Below, piece after piece: positions 48,040 through 60,572 of a stretch of DNA of 64,000 nt. This DNA comes from Myrica gale. Taxonomy: Eukaryota; Streptophyta; Magnoliopsida; Fagales; Myricaceae. Where the stretch lies: assembly GCA_963930655.1 (NCBI GenBank), contig OZ005621.1, forward strand, positions 17,409,001-17,473,000, in the 5' to 3' direction. The stretch's first letter is position 1. Each line of letters begins with the position of its first letter. Position numbers and translations under genes: made by a program. Below the pieces are notes generated by a model that did not search any database, was not told the DNA's origin, and worked only from the letters and a program-made list of their open reading frames with translations.

Positions 48040-49250
48040 AAAACATTGCACATATTGGCGTATATTGTTAGAACTTTGGACTTCTTCCAAGCTTCGCTCT
48101 TTACTATTCAAGCGTTGAAATTAATTGTTTGCTTACGAACTTTGAACTTTGGACTTCTTCCAAGTTTTGGTTTACCTGTACTGTGGGTTCTTGTCGGTTT
48201 ACATAAAAAACGTGTATGCCTCTCTTCACACTTGTTTGCTCTACAGTCGAGTCTTTATCACTCTTCATTAATGCACAATTAACTATAGTTTGTTTGTTCC
48301 CCGCCAGGCTGATCCACAGATACAATATATAATATAGTGATGTAAGATTCTTTTACTCTCTGAAAAGATTGTTTAATGTTTTTTTGAAGGATTAGTTTGT
48401 TAATGCTAAAGTTAAAGTGTTGGCAATATTTGTTGTCAAAAGTCAGTTCAAATATCGTGTTGTAATCTTATTGTGAATCAATTTCTGAATTAAATATATA
48501 CTCTGGATTACGACAGCTTTCCCTGTAATATTAAACCCATGCCAGTTTCAGTAGAAAGTAATTATTCCGGCCATCTTTAGGAGTTTGGTATTATCATACG
48601 ACCAAGATAAATTAAACAAAAGTTCATTATCATTGGAATTGCCCTCCAAACTAAGCTTAGCGGCGACCCAACTAAAAAGGTGATGCGTCATCTCATTCAC
48701 ACCTCTACGGACATGAGCTGTCTTCCAACTCTGAAATCCACTGCACGCTCCATGAATCTCCTTAACAGCAGAATAAATATGCCAATATGAAAGCTGAGGC
48801 GAAGAGTGAATAGCCTTAATAACTAGTTCAGAATCACGTTCGAAAATAACGTTCGGAAAGCCATGGTAGTTGAACTATCTGTATCATACTTGATTGCACT
48901 AAATAATCCTTCGAAAAAATAATGAACAATCTTGTTACTTAAAAGAATAGGAGATAGACTGTATTGTGGTTGTCTAACAGTACTACACTACACATGATAA
49001 AATATTGTCTTGGGCAAGTCTGCAGGCTCTTTTCTTTTTCCTTTAAAAATTAATTTATGTTATCGTAATCTAAAAGAGGATCATCTTGAAGATTTTTCAA
49101 AAATTTGGAAGATCTTTTCAATTTTCTTAATTGCAGGACTACATTGACATGACCAATTAGTTGCTTTCATCTCAATTGTCTCTTCTGTTTTGCTTAATTT
49201 AATTAATCTCGCGTAACATATATAATCAAGTTAAGTAACTATTTTGTCTG
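48040..49250. repeat. P450 upstream cassette, copy 2 (interrupted)
   Basis: Contains ACTTTGGACTTCTTCCAAG twice (48073-48091, 48146-48164), then after a LINE fragment gaactatctgtatcatactt (48883) and the stretch 48975-49250, which is closely similar to 51128-51385 (ttgtctaac...cactacacatgataaaa, gaagatcttttcaatt). Segmental duplication of the P450 upstream region is the simplest reading. Confidence 0.6.
48555..48865 (-). pseudogene. RNase H-like fragment of a LINE
   Basis: On minus reads FPNVIFERDSELVIKAIHSS, then SYWHIYSAVKEI and VRRGVNEMTHHLFSWVA, the C-terminal part of a plant LINE RNase H domain (FESDS-like, xxNxxAHxLA-like). Inserted in the duplicated promoter cassette. Confidence 0.7.
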
Positions 49251-49816
49251 GAAGTTGATAGAATAATGTAAATGGTCAAAATACACTTTTTACCCCCTCT
49301 ATTATTTTAATGACGTTGCACCAACCATATATTAAAATATTCGCCATGTGAGACTTGCTTGATTTTCTATTTAGCAAAATCAAGCAAAGTATGAGGCCTC
49401 AATGTTTATTTTGTTTATAAATATTAACCCATGTGAGGCTTGCTTGATTTGCTTTACACTTTTTACCCCCTCTATTATTTTAATGACGTTGCACCAACCA
49501 TATATTAAAATATTCGCCATGTGAGACTTGCTTGATTTTCTATTTAGCAAAATCAAGCAAAGTATGAGGCCTCAATGTTTATTTTGTTTATAAATATTAA
49601 CCCATGTGAGGCTTGCTTGATTTTGTATTTAGCAAATCAAGCAAGCCTCACATGGGTTAATATTTATAAACAAAATAAACATTGGCCTCATACTCTAAAC
49701 AATATCAAGCAAGTCTCACATGGCGAATATTTTAATATATGGTTGGTGCAACGTCATGAAAATAATAGAGGGGTAAAAAGTGTATTTTGACCATTTATAT
49801 TATTCCATCAACTTCC
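49250..49816. mobile_element. Long foldback element with a duplicated left arm
   Basis: The left end gaagttgatagaataatgta and the right end (reverse: gaagttgatggaataatata) are inverted copies, and similarity continues for nearly 180 bp on each side. The left arm segment from acactttttacccc is present twice in tandem with a 174-bp period (49282 and 49456). A transcript through it would fold into a long hairpin. The corresponding site in the duplicated DNA at 51380 lacks it. Confidence 0.75.
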
Positions 49817-50879
49817 ATGGGTTAATAAAGTATTTCATGGGTATTCTTCTGTTAAAGTTATTTTCAAAATAACAATATTTAGGAAAGGCAATTAAAAAGT
49901 GGAGATTGATGGAAAATCTAGGGTTGAAGAATAAGCTGAAAAGGAAATAGCATATACGTAATATATTGGTAAAATGAAATACATATTAATTGATATCACT
50001 TAATTAGAAGGGGAAGAAACAAACAAATTCTCTGTTTCCTTAAGTTCGACGTCAGTGCCTTAATCTTTGGAATATGCATCAATATTGTATTACTCGTAAA
50101 TACATTTTACCACGACATGATGATGTCAACGCATGAGACTAGGACATTAAAAATTTATTATTGCACGAATTGTTCAGAGAATAACCGAAATTTGTTGCTA
50201 AAAACACATCTTCTGCGAGGAAAAACTGTGGTTAATTGCTAAATACTTTAGTCTAATTAAGCCACATGATCTTTAGCAACGAAGGGGAAAGATCGTGGCT
50301 AAATGATACGTTTATTCTCATAAAAGCAATTATAGGAAAATTAATCAAAATTTCAATGACAAAATAGATACTTAATGTTTATGACTCTGTTAGTAATTAA
50401 TTTGGCAAGGAATAATGTAGTCTTACTAAAATGATAATTTTAAGGCCTTCAGTGTGTAGAGAGAGAAAAAGAAATGATAGACCCTTTAGTTATTGATTTT
50501 CAAAAAATAAAAATAATATAAACATCGTTGTCCAACAATAAAATAGTGCCTTACGGAAACTCATGACCTGTTCTGCTTTTTTTTTAAAAACAATTTTTAT
50601 TAGTTTATAGTAATAAAATAAGCCACATGTCACAGTCCTAATTATTAAATTGTAACATGATTATGTGACGTTCTATATTCTTGGACAACGACTGTGTGTA
50701 TATTAAGTTATCTAATTGACAAAAATAAAGAAAGGGCACGTGGTCAAGGACTATATATATAACTATAGAAAAATAAAATATATAATGTAAAAAGTAACGA
50801 GGTTGAATTACGTACGCTATGCGATGACGACTACAATGAATCCGCTAATTAAAAAGTAAAGAAGTTAGAATTAACCGTT
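49817..50879. other. AT-rich intergenic DNA
   Basis: No gene or clear element recognised; several short A-runs and a T-run near 50578. Confidence 0.35.
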
Positions 50880-50958
50880 AGTTTTGGCGTGTATTGTTAA
50901 GACTTTGGACTTCTTCCAATTAGCTTAAATAATTAATACTGATCTGCACTATTGGGGG

Positions 50959-51007
<49 letters not shown>

Positions 51008-51385
51008 TAGTTTTCGTTAATTATTTTATTTGGACAAGGTCCTACAAGTCAGTCAAAGAAAAATAAAAGTATTACAACGAATATATTAATTGCTAATTAC
51101 GTGATATGTAATAATCTAAATGCAATGTACGTGGTTGTCTAACACTACACTACACATGATAAAAATTTTATTTATGTTATTTTAATCTAAAAAGAATATC
51201 TTAAAGATTTCTCAAAGATTTCGAAGATCTTTTCAATTTACTTAATTAATTGCTGGACTACTCCGATGATATGGCCAAGTCGCTTTCATCTCAATTATTT
51301 CTTCTTTTTTGCTTAACTTAATTAATCTAAATATGTGGAGTTACATGACATAGCTAAGTAACAATTTTGTCTGAAAGTCACCATT
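50880..51385. repeat. P450 upstream cassette, copy 3
   Basis: Contains ACTTTGGACTTCTTCCAA (50902-50919), a long TA run, and 51128-51385 which aligns with 48975-49260 in copy 2. No P450 coding sequence is attached. Confidence 0.6.
50958..51004. repeat. (TA)n microsatellite
   Basis: About 23 uninterrupted TA units inside cassette copy 3. Confidence 0.95.
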
Positions 51386-51829
51386 CCCTACCGTCTGGTT
51401 CGTCAAGAGCACTAGTAAAACCGACGGTGAAGGTTGTCGCCTTTGTGTTTCTGGCTAGAAATTAAGACCGACGAGTTCATTGCTGTTTAGTTTTGTCGTA
51501 ATGGAGTTAATGGAGTTTTGATGTGGTTATTGAAAGTTATTTATGCAGTATAATATTTGGTCTGCTACTATTTTTATACCTATTAGAAACCATTAATCAG
51601 CAACGTATTGCAAATAACATAGATCCTAATTTTTTGATTTTCAAGATGTGCAACATTAACAGAAGCTGACTTTGCATTTAAAATTTAATTAGTTAATGTT
51701 AAGATAGAATTTGTAACATTAAGAGAAAGAAAATTTTCAGTTATTGAAAGCCCAAAACTAATATTCATTTTTTAATTAGTTATACTTTTTGTTCCATGTT
51801 AGGGGAAGGAAAAATCCGAAAGTTCTTCC

Positions 51830-52278
51830 ATGACTTCTGCTTCAAATTATAAGTGCATGGGTCCAGAATCGTACAAATGCTATTGCGGAGTCAAAGCACC
51901 ATTGAGGACATCTTGGACTGATCAAAATCTAGGTCGTCGTTTTTTTGGATGTGGAAGGTACAACAAGCAATCGGTACGTTTGCAGAAACTACGTAACGAT
52001 TTTGTTTAGGTGTTTTAAATAAGTAATACATAGTTATACATTTCATTTGTGCACAAGAAGGTGGCGTTTGTAGGTTCTTCTTGTGGTATGATCCCGAAAC
52101 TTGCCCACGTGGAATGAAGGTCCTATCAAGAATGTTGAGAAAGACGAAGATACTAGAAAAGCAAGTACATATGTACCAATCTAGGGAGAAAAAATATATG
52201 CTGTTTTCTTTTATGTCTTGGGCAGTAACCATTGTGTCTGTGTGCGTCTCCGTATGTATGGTTTCCAAGACAAAGTAG
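51830..52278 (+). CDS. GRF-type zinc-finger protein with coiled coil and membrane segment
   Basis: Exon 1 (51830-51973, 48 codons) encodes YKCYCGVKAPLRTSWTDQN and GRRFFGCGRY, the first half of a GRF zinc finger. The second part (about 52050-52278) encodes GVCRFFLWYDPETCPRG completing the finger, a short coiled coil (RKTKILEKQVHMYQSREKK) and a membrane-like tail (WAVTIVSVCVSVCMV). The donor after TCG is GTACGT, but the obvious acceptors leave the phase one base off, so either an unusual splice is used or the gene is slightly broken. GRF fingers bind single-stranded nucleic acid; this small plant group is uncharacterised and often sits near Mutator-like elements. It is tail to tail with the MULE transposase 0.75 kb downstream. 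Confidence 0.6.
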
Positions 52279-52867
52279 ACTTGTCATGTATTTATCTTTT
52301 TGTAATTGAAGACTTGTTTTTAATCTATCTATCTATTTGATAACATGATGGTACCGTGGAATTCAAACCTTGTATGCCTTACTGCAATCCAAGGTTTGCT
52401 TTCTTTGGTTTTTCTTAATTTTCTTTCTTTTCATGTGATGTGTATTCTTTTAATATTTATGTCACCAATCGCTAAGCAACACTCCCTGTTGAGGACTGTT
52501 AGTCTCTTGTTCTACCTCTAGCTTTATATAAATTCTGAGAGGCTGTTAGCCGATAAATTTCTTTGATTCTTTACTTGCACGTGCGATCAATGTGCCTGAC
52601 ATGCGCTATTTATTAATTCACCCCCTTTGACATTCACTTTGTCTTATTTTTCCTCAAAATCAAACCAATAGAAAAAGTTCAATACTGTAGCCATCAAATG
52701 AGAAAGTTGCATGGCATTTTCAAAAGGGTCTATTAGTAACTTATGGACCTGATAAATGAGAAAGTACGAATTGCTCTTGCTGTCAATTTGATTCCATATC
52801 CACAAAAAAAGTTGCATCTGTAGTGCTTATTATAATACATCAATCTGCCAATACACCTAAAAAAATA

Positions 52868-53036
52868 TTATGTCCTAACCAATTCACAAAAAGCAGATAT
52901 TTGCCAAAACATCCCCATCTTATAACTACACACCACCTTATGTCCCAACCAATTCACAAAAAACAGATATTTGCCAAAACATCCCCATCTTGTAACTACA
53001 CACCACCTTATGTCCCAACCAATTCACAAAAACACT
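52868..53036. repeat. 70-bp tandem repeat, 2.4 copies
   Basis: The unit starts ttatgtcccaaccaattcac; copies begin at 52868, 52938 and 53008. Nearly identical units. It ends where the MULE coding region begins. Confidence 0.85.
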
Positions 53037-56025
53037 GAAGCAGATTATTGGGTTGTCATTCCTATCTCTGGACCCTTCGACATTGATCCTCTTCGCCTTG
53101 GTCCAATTGGTTGGCTTTGTGAGACACCCTGATCATGCATTTGTTGGTCCATAGGCTGTGACATTGCACGGGCAGCAAGACCGTCTCCCACCTGCAAGGT
53201 AACCAAACTAGTGAAGAAGTTAATATCAATAAAACACTACATTACTAATTGCTCGCATTAAATCAGGATCCATACCTTTCTCCGCGTCCTCCTTATGTCA
53301 CTATGTTGTTGGGTCCCGCCAGCAGATTTCTCTCCTCCACGCGAGGGTTCAGCTCCATCAAATTCTTCACCAGTGTCACTAGCTTCACTAGGTGTGGCCT
53401 GGATATATAATTAAACTTACATGTCAAATTCAAAAAACCAAGGTACTAAAACAGATATGAAGACCAAATATAAGTGATAAAACGAACCAAGACTAATTAT
53501 AACTGATAAAACGAACCAAAACCAATTACAAGGTACCAAACCTGATTCTTTGGCTTTCTGACTCTATTAGGCCATTTTTTATTATTTGGGTTCTCAGGTT
53601 TGGGACAACTTCTTGCATTTTGGAGACCCACAACACCACAATTTCCACAAGTAACGACGTACCCACGCTAAGAGAGCTTGGTGGGGTTTTCTTCGTTCTC
53701 ATCCGGCGCATGACTTCTATTTTTCCTCGGGCGTCCGGGTTGCCTCCTCAGTATCCGGGGCTGTATTTCCTCCCCCTCATGCTCGGGCCAGTTTTCGAGA
53801 CCTGGAATTGATGTAACCTCTGGGGCATAGGCCTTCGCGTAAGTACTCATGTGGTAGTACTTGTGTACATAGTCCTCTGGTTGCTCTTTATTGAAATATA
53901 TTGCAACACATGCGTGAGGACAAGGTATTCCATTAAGTTCCCATCATCCGCATGTGCACTCCCGTGAATTTAGGTCAACCACACGCCTTGGGTGACAAGC
54001 GTGGTCAACCTCAAATGTCATTTCTGACCTTCATCGAGAAACCCAATTTCTTGCCTCCGTCTTAGAACGCTCAAGCTTCTTCACAATCTTTGGGCAAATT
54101 TGATTGGTACTCGCTCGGATGCGGTCTCTCTTAGTTTGAAACCGAATCATTATTTGCCTCTGTATGATCTCAAGCATGGTCAGAATTGGTTTGTCACTAG
54201 CTTCCCTTATCCACGCATTAAACGACTCTGCCAAGTTGTTCAACAACATGTCGCTCTTGCAAACCCAGTTGAATGCATGCCTTGACCACATTCGCACATC
54301 AAGCTTGAACAAGTAATGATGAGCCTTCTCATCCATGCACTTGATTGCCAACATCGCTTGATTAAAAACGGTCTCATTGGAGGCACAAGCAGCTGCCCAT
54401 AATGCATCATTGTAAGGTTTTCCCTTGTATCCCTCATTCTTGAAATTTGCATACAAGTGCCTAATACACATGCGATGCTCAATTCCAGGCATCAAGTTGT
54501 CAAAACTCTGAAGAAGACCCTGTATATGAAACACGGACATGAAGAAGTTAATTATACAAATTCTAAGTGATATATTCAAGTTATAAAAGGAATACCAATT
54601 ACAAGTGATACAAGCAAAACAAACCAACACCAATTATAAGGGATAAATGAATACGTTTTGACGATCGCTCATAAACGTCCATCCATGGTCGTCCACACTC
54701 CCGATATCTTCCAAAAGACAACTCAGGAACCACTTCCATGAGTCTCTACACTCCGACTCGCATGCCGCATATGCAATTGGGAAAATATCGTCATTTGTAT
54801 CTTTCCCAATAGCGGCCATCAATTGGCCTCCAAATTCGCCTTTCAGAAAGCATGCATCAATTGATATTATAGGGCGGCACCCTTTCAAAAATCCCTCTTT
54901 GCTACCAGGACTCCATTCCTTGATCGCAAGGCCATACTCCACCAGATGCTTATACGGCTCTGCATGTTCGTCATAAATCATCCTCAATGCCATCCTTCTT
55001 GCACGACTACACGTAAGTGGGCGAACGTCGATTAAATATTCTCTTGCAACTTCTCCTCGTAGGGCACTCGACGTCCAAGAAGGATCATCTTTGAAATTCT
55101 CTAAATACCGGTGGGCCAACCACTTAACTGAGGCCTTTCTATTTCTATGATGGCTACCACATGTGTGCTTAGCATTGTATGTCTTGATTTGCAGCGCATC
55201 CTTCGCACGCTTCTGCCCAAGGTAGATCTCCCATCCACACCCCAGCTTGCACACGACCCTAACCCTCACTTTGTCATTCTTCACAAAGTTGTACTCAAAT
55301 CCCTTTTGAATACAATATGTCCGAAGAGCACGCTTGAATTGCTCGTAATTCTTAAAAACTTCACCCACTTCAAACGTCACCTTAGCCCTTAAATCTGGAG
55401 TCTCCTTATAATTCGGGAAGGACTTTTTCGTAGGCCGCCTTCGTTTAACTTCACCAACTCCATCAGACTGTTCGGGTTCATCTAAACTCCCCCACTCTTT
55501 CGAGCCAGCGTAGTAAGACTCCACTTGACCTTCAGCTCCAGGACGACTAGTACCCCAACTCCATCATTTGAACCACTGCTCTGCAGCAACCCCAGCTTCC
55601 TTTACAACCTTCACACTATTGCAATCACTATCATGTAAGTCTGGATCTGCATCATCTGACTCATTGAAATCATCCCTCACCATGACCATCATCCCCCCTC
55701 CCTCACCTGGTCCCATAACAATAGGTATGTCTACAGGGTGCTTCACATATATATTAGTGTCTTCGAATTCTGAGCCACAATCCTTTCGGTGACTGCTATG
55801 ATATCCATATCTCTCTGCAGAGGCTTCATATGGATTGATTCTTCGCCATCTAACGTGCAATAAATTTTCCCACAACTCACGTAGCCACATCCTTCAACGA
55901 CACCTTCTAGGTCTGGGACTATCAAGTAGTCCACCTCCACCGTAACCACATTCTCAACGTACCCACCAACATATGCATTATCCTTCAAAATTGACCCACC
56001 ATGGTGCATAACCACCTTCACCATG
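53036..56025 (-). pseudogene. MuDR-type MULE transposase, decayed
   Basis: On minus: PB1-like N-terminus (MVKVVMHHGGSILKDNAYVG, KPLQRDMDIIAVTERIVAQN, YVKHPVDIP), Mutator DNA-binding region (FEVGEVFKNYEQFKRALRTY, AKHTCGSHHRN), MULE catalytic domain (ISIDACFLKGEFGGQLMAAI, FMSDRQN, intron, GLLQSFDNLMPGIEHRMCIR then HLYANF), SWIM zinc finger (ECTCG, NGIPCPHACVAIYFN) and a C-terminal knuckle (CGNCGVVGLQNARSCPK). Damage seen: a frame change in an AT repeat near 55743, a stop after EQWFK near 55564, a stop at 54031 after NWVSR and a stop inside the SWIM finger near 53945. The knuckle also has Leu where His is usual. It cannot encode an active transposase. Confidence 0.88.
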
Positions 56026-56055
56026 TCTATCCCTGTAACAAATAAGATGCACAAA

Positions 56056-57980
56056 TAAGAATAATAAGAACATTTGAAAATGTGAAAGTATAATTTTGAA
56101 TAGTTATTTAATCACTAAAGATGACAATTTTTCAAAGGTGCTTGCTTCACATATGGCAATTTAAAAAGCATAATGGAAGAACTGATCATTACACAACATC
56201 ACAAATTATATCCGAATTGGTTACAAAATATAACGGTTCTTTACACTATATGGACTCATTTGAAATGACATGGTCTATACACTATATAGATAGCAAAAGG
56301 CAGATTACCAAAACTAAAGAAACAAGAATTCGTGGGAAATGTGTTCTTGGAATTACTTGGCTAAAACTACTCAGGGCAAGCATAAATTGAATTCTCGTGT
56401 GACGTGATTATTACATGGTGCATTGCCTTACAACACAATGAGTATAAGAAAAAAAAAGTTTGATTATGCTTATCATGGTTAAAATATGTCTTTGGAAAAT
56501 GCTCATTATAACTACTATGCTTAAATTAATCACAGCCAGAAATTTGAACAAAACAACTCTTCTGAAAGATTATTTGAATCTGTTCTATAAGAGGCAAATT
56601 ATGATAATCATTGTGTGTTCATATTTATGTTCAGTTCTAGCAGAGGGCGTGTAGGATAATGTTGTCTTTTTTCAAAAGTCATTGAAGTCAGGCATTCACA
56701 ATGAAATTGTTCGAGTCGAGAGTTCTCTTGAATGGTGTATGTGAAGCCCTTAAAGTTTGTAAGTTCATTTAGGGGAGGGATGTTCTGATAATGGTGTGCC
56801 TAAATATTCTTGCAGAAAGAAAATGTCTAGCTTAGAGAAAGAGCGTTAGGATCTGCAGTCAACTATTGATGCTCTTCAGAAATTTAAGCTACAAACAATC
56901 TCTTCTTGTTTGTTTTTAATGCTCAACCAGAAGTACAAAGTTCTGGGTAACATAATGTATTGTACTGAGTGGGGAAAATTTAACAATGTTAACAAAGTAC
57001 AAGTTATACTTTGGAAAGAGACCTATATGCTTGCAAGGCCCCACTCAATAAAGTTCACAAGCTTCCTTTCATGCACCCTTGGCAAACTTTCGTCAACCTG
57101 ATCACAAAGATGGCAATAAAGATGTTATCAAATGGCAATAAAGATGCAGAACGATACAATACTTTAGGAACCACATTTTCAAAAGTTCACAAGTCAAAGC
57201 CGACAACCTATTTTGGTCAAATAAAAGAAGAAAACAAACGAAAGAGACAACACTATGGAACATGAATCAAGTAGAACAAATAGTAAACAAACCACACCAA
57301 TCATTAAATAACAATTTCACAACCGACGTAACTCATAACAGTGACAAATAAACTATGGGGCCACATTAACCCATACCATAACAATACGAAAGAGACAACA
57401 CTATGGGACCACAGACAGCTCGAAAACATTATAGGGACCTACCCAAAGACAAAAATATATGACAGGCAAACCAAAAGGACAAATTTAAAAGTGTCTGAGT
57501 ACCTTTCGGTAGGGCAAAATGCGAGAGCCCCAAAAGGAGAAGCTGCTAACTCAATGTACGACAGATGGGATTTTGGGGGAGGAGCAGATTTCGCCCTCGT
57601 CTAAAAGCTGAAATCGAAATTTTGGGGGAGCAGATGGGATTTTTGCGGTTGTGCTCTAGGTCAGATTTGGGGGAAACCACGGGCTAATGGTCGAGTCTTT
57701 GTTCTGCATTTTCTTTTCAAATTTTTGGGTTAAAGAATTTTGTTAAGTGCGGTGCCGAGGTGGCTGTCGTTTAGTCAGGGATTTTTTTTAAAAATAACAC
57801 GTCACGCTATTATTGGGTGTGACGTGTCACACCGTTAGCTGACTGGGCACGGGAGAAACGGAATTGGACGGCAAGGGTAAATCGACAAACGTAAATAACC
57901 TAGGGACTTTTTTGAACAAAAATGAAACCTAGGGATCAAAATGAACTAAGACCCAAAACCTAAGGACTAAAAAGGTCATT
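56056..57980. other. Region upstream of the MULE transposase, probable MULE 5' part and terminus
   Basis: No confirmed gene. Short coding-like scraps (for example SSLEKER near 56830) are not assignable. The right end 57780-57985 reads, on minus, aagggttaatgacctttttag then a fixed-spacing text typical of long MULE termini, so it may be the element's right terminal repeat. A left partner was not found. Confidence 0.4.
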
Positions 57981-57984
57981 AACC

Positions 57985-59190
57985 CTTAAAAATAAATGGG
58001 TGGTCAAGCTGAAGAACTATGACAAACAAGTGAAACACAAAGCTCGTTTGGCCATGAAAGGTTTTCAACAAAAGAAATTACTTTACTTTGATGAGATCTT
58101 CTCACTTGTAAATATGACATCAATTCCAGTTGTACTCGAATTAGATGTTAGATTAGATTACGAGCTTGAAGAAATGGATGTAAAGATGAAATTTCTTCAT
58201 GGGAATCTTAAAGAAGAGATATACGTGGAGCAGCTAGATGGTTTTGAAGTACCAAGGAAGGAATACCTGGTTTCCAAGTTAAAGAAGCGTCTCTACGATC
58301 TTAAGCAGGCTCCTTGATAGTTGTGTAAAAGTTTTGACTCATTCATGGTGGAGCATGGTACAAAAGGTGGTGATGAGAAAGTTCAACATGGGAAATACTA
58401 AGCCCATTAGCAATCCACTAGTTAATAATTTTGAATTGAGCAAGAGTTTTTGAACAAAAGGCTGAAGAGATGGATGCAATCCTTTACTCAGTTGTTGGTA
58501 GTCTTGCATAATGATTTGTATGAGACCTGATCACATTCCTCAAGCTGTTGGAGTCGTGAGCCGATTTCTTTCAAATCCAGGAAATGAACAATATGAAGTA
58601 GTCAAATGGATTCTTAGATACCTAAAGGGTATGTCGAAGCTATGCCCAAGTTATTGGGGGAGCTGGTCCAATTTTGGAAGGATATACAGACCCAGACATA
58701 GCCAATAATAATCTTGATGGAAGACAATCTACATCGTGATTCATCTACACATTCTGAGGGGGCTGTCTTATGGCAGTTCATGTTGTAGAAATGTGTGACT
58801 TTATTCACAACAGAAGCAGAGTACATTACTGTACTAGAAGCTAGGAAGTGAATGTTGTGGTTGAAGCAATTTCTTCAAGTGTAATTAGTAATTAGTTAGA
58901 ATGAGTGCAAGGTACATTGTGATAATCAAAGTGATACGGACTTGAGTAAGAAATAAATGTACCATTCTTGCGCAAAGGTTATTAAAAATCGCTGTCAATG
59001 AAAACACGAGGTGGTGGAGCAACGACTATTGAAGCTTTTGAAGATTCATATCAAAGAGAATCTAGCATTAAGGTTGACTAAGCTGGACAAGAATCTCCAA
59101 CTATGAAGAGACATAGTGATCTGGACGGACACTTCTCAGAAAAATCTTGGCTATTCCCACCTCCAAATTAAAAGATGTCGTGATATATTC
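57985..59190 (+). mobile_element. Ty1/copia pol fossil (RT and RNase H part)
   Basis: Plus-strand remnants of a copia polyprotein: the RT region (HKARLAMKGFQQ, MDVKMKFLHGNLKEEIYVEQ, LYDLKQAP) and RNase H/linker motifs (GVVSRFLSNPGNEQYEVVKW, LRYLKG). The preceding gag, protease and integrase parts are missing. Looks broken in several places and old. Possible LTR-like sequence follows to about 59.6 kb but is not delimited. Confidence 0.75.
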
Positions 59191-60205
59191 TCCCTCGCTG
59201 GGTATGGAGGGAGAGAATTTTTATATCCACATCTGAAGTCAAGACTTGGAAACTAACCTCATTAAATGAAAAACCCGTACGTACGTCAGCTAGCTGCACA
59301 TCTTATGTGTTTTTTTTAAGGCTCTTCCGGCCTTCCGCATGGAGTATATAAATCCATTCGTGAAGGAATTATATATGTGTGCTGTGAGAGTGCAACGGGC
59401 AGACATAAAGAAAGAGAGGGTGAGGCAGCAGAGAGTGAGAGAGTTGAGAGAAAATTGTCATTGATTTTTTTTAGTTGAAATCATCTTTCTCTCGGAAATA
59501 GACCACTGTCGAACCACGTTAAATTTGGTTTGTTTTTGTGCTCTGCATGAATTTGTGCGTGGAGTCTTATCTGTAATTGCTGCAGTGTGTTGTCATATGC
59601 ATTATCGGTTCCTATATTAATGCCGGTTTGAATTTTATTACTCATCGCGAAATAAAAACTTATAATTCCCGGAAAAACAAACAGTCACGCGCCTTACTTT
59701 TTTCGATGAATTCCAAATTTGGTCCCAAAAACTTTGCTTTAGCCATTTTGGAATGAAAACAATAATTTCTCCCGAGAGGTACACTTTTTGGAGTGCAGGT
59801 AGTTCTTTGTACGCGTCTTCATTACCTTTGATTACTTGATTCGCTATTAATGTTTTTTTTCTCCGTTGGTATATATTAAAAATAATATTATAATCAAATC
59901 TACGAGATTTTTAAAAATAAACTCTATAAGATTTGATATGATATTATTATTATCATGATATCGAGTTTAAATGTTAAGATTCAATTTTCAATGTAAAAAT
60001 ATTTTCATATCATGTTTTGTATTGTCTCTATAAATAGAGACCGTTATTTTGTAATCTGTATGCACTCATAATACAAAATACAATCATATAGAGCTAATAC
60101 ATCCATATAGAGCTTTCACAGTAGATGTACGTCTTCTAGACCGAACTACTTAAAATCTATTGTCTCTTGTTACTATTTCACTTCCTTTTTCATTCTAACC
60201 TTTTT

Positions 60206-60255
<50 letters not shown>

Positions 60256-60572
60256 GTTATAATTTGCCCTGATAAAGTTTCATTCAACAAAGGCATATCA
60301 TGACATATGAGTGAATTTGTCGTTTCAATATATATATACTGTCTACGTACATATTTAGTTTCTTTCAACAGAGGTACCTGTGTTAAATAAAGAAGGAAAT
60401 ACATCACACGCACACGCTCACATACATATGTATATATATGCATCACTTTTTTTACGTAGAAGGAATTTTATTTATTTACAGTAGAGAGACCAGATCTCTT
60501 CCAAGTTAATTTGGGCCGGGGCACTTCACTATCCAATCCCTTGCCGCGTGCGCGATTAGACATATTCAGGCG
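59191..60572. other. Intergenic DNA 3' of the oxidosqualene cyclase
   Basis: May include the 3' LTR of the copia fossil at its left end. Contains the (TA)n run at 60208-60251. No gene. Confidence 0.4.
60208..60251. repeat. (TA)n microsatellite
   Basis: About 22 TA units, 320 bp downstream of the oxidosqualene cyclase stop codon. Confidence 0.9.

Noticed and set aside
51387-51830. Possible coding region before the GRF gene
   Set aside because: No open frame of note and no domain; treated as 5' flank.
57341-57604. 87-residue open frame on plus upstream of the MULE
   Set aside because: No motif and located in the likely MULE 5' region; not supported as a gene.
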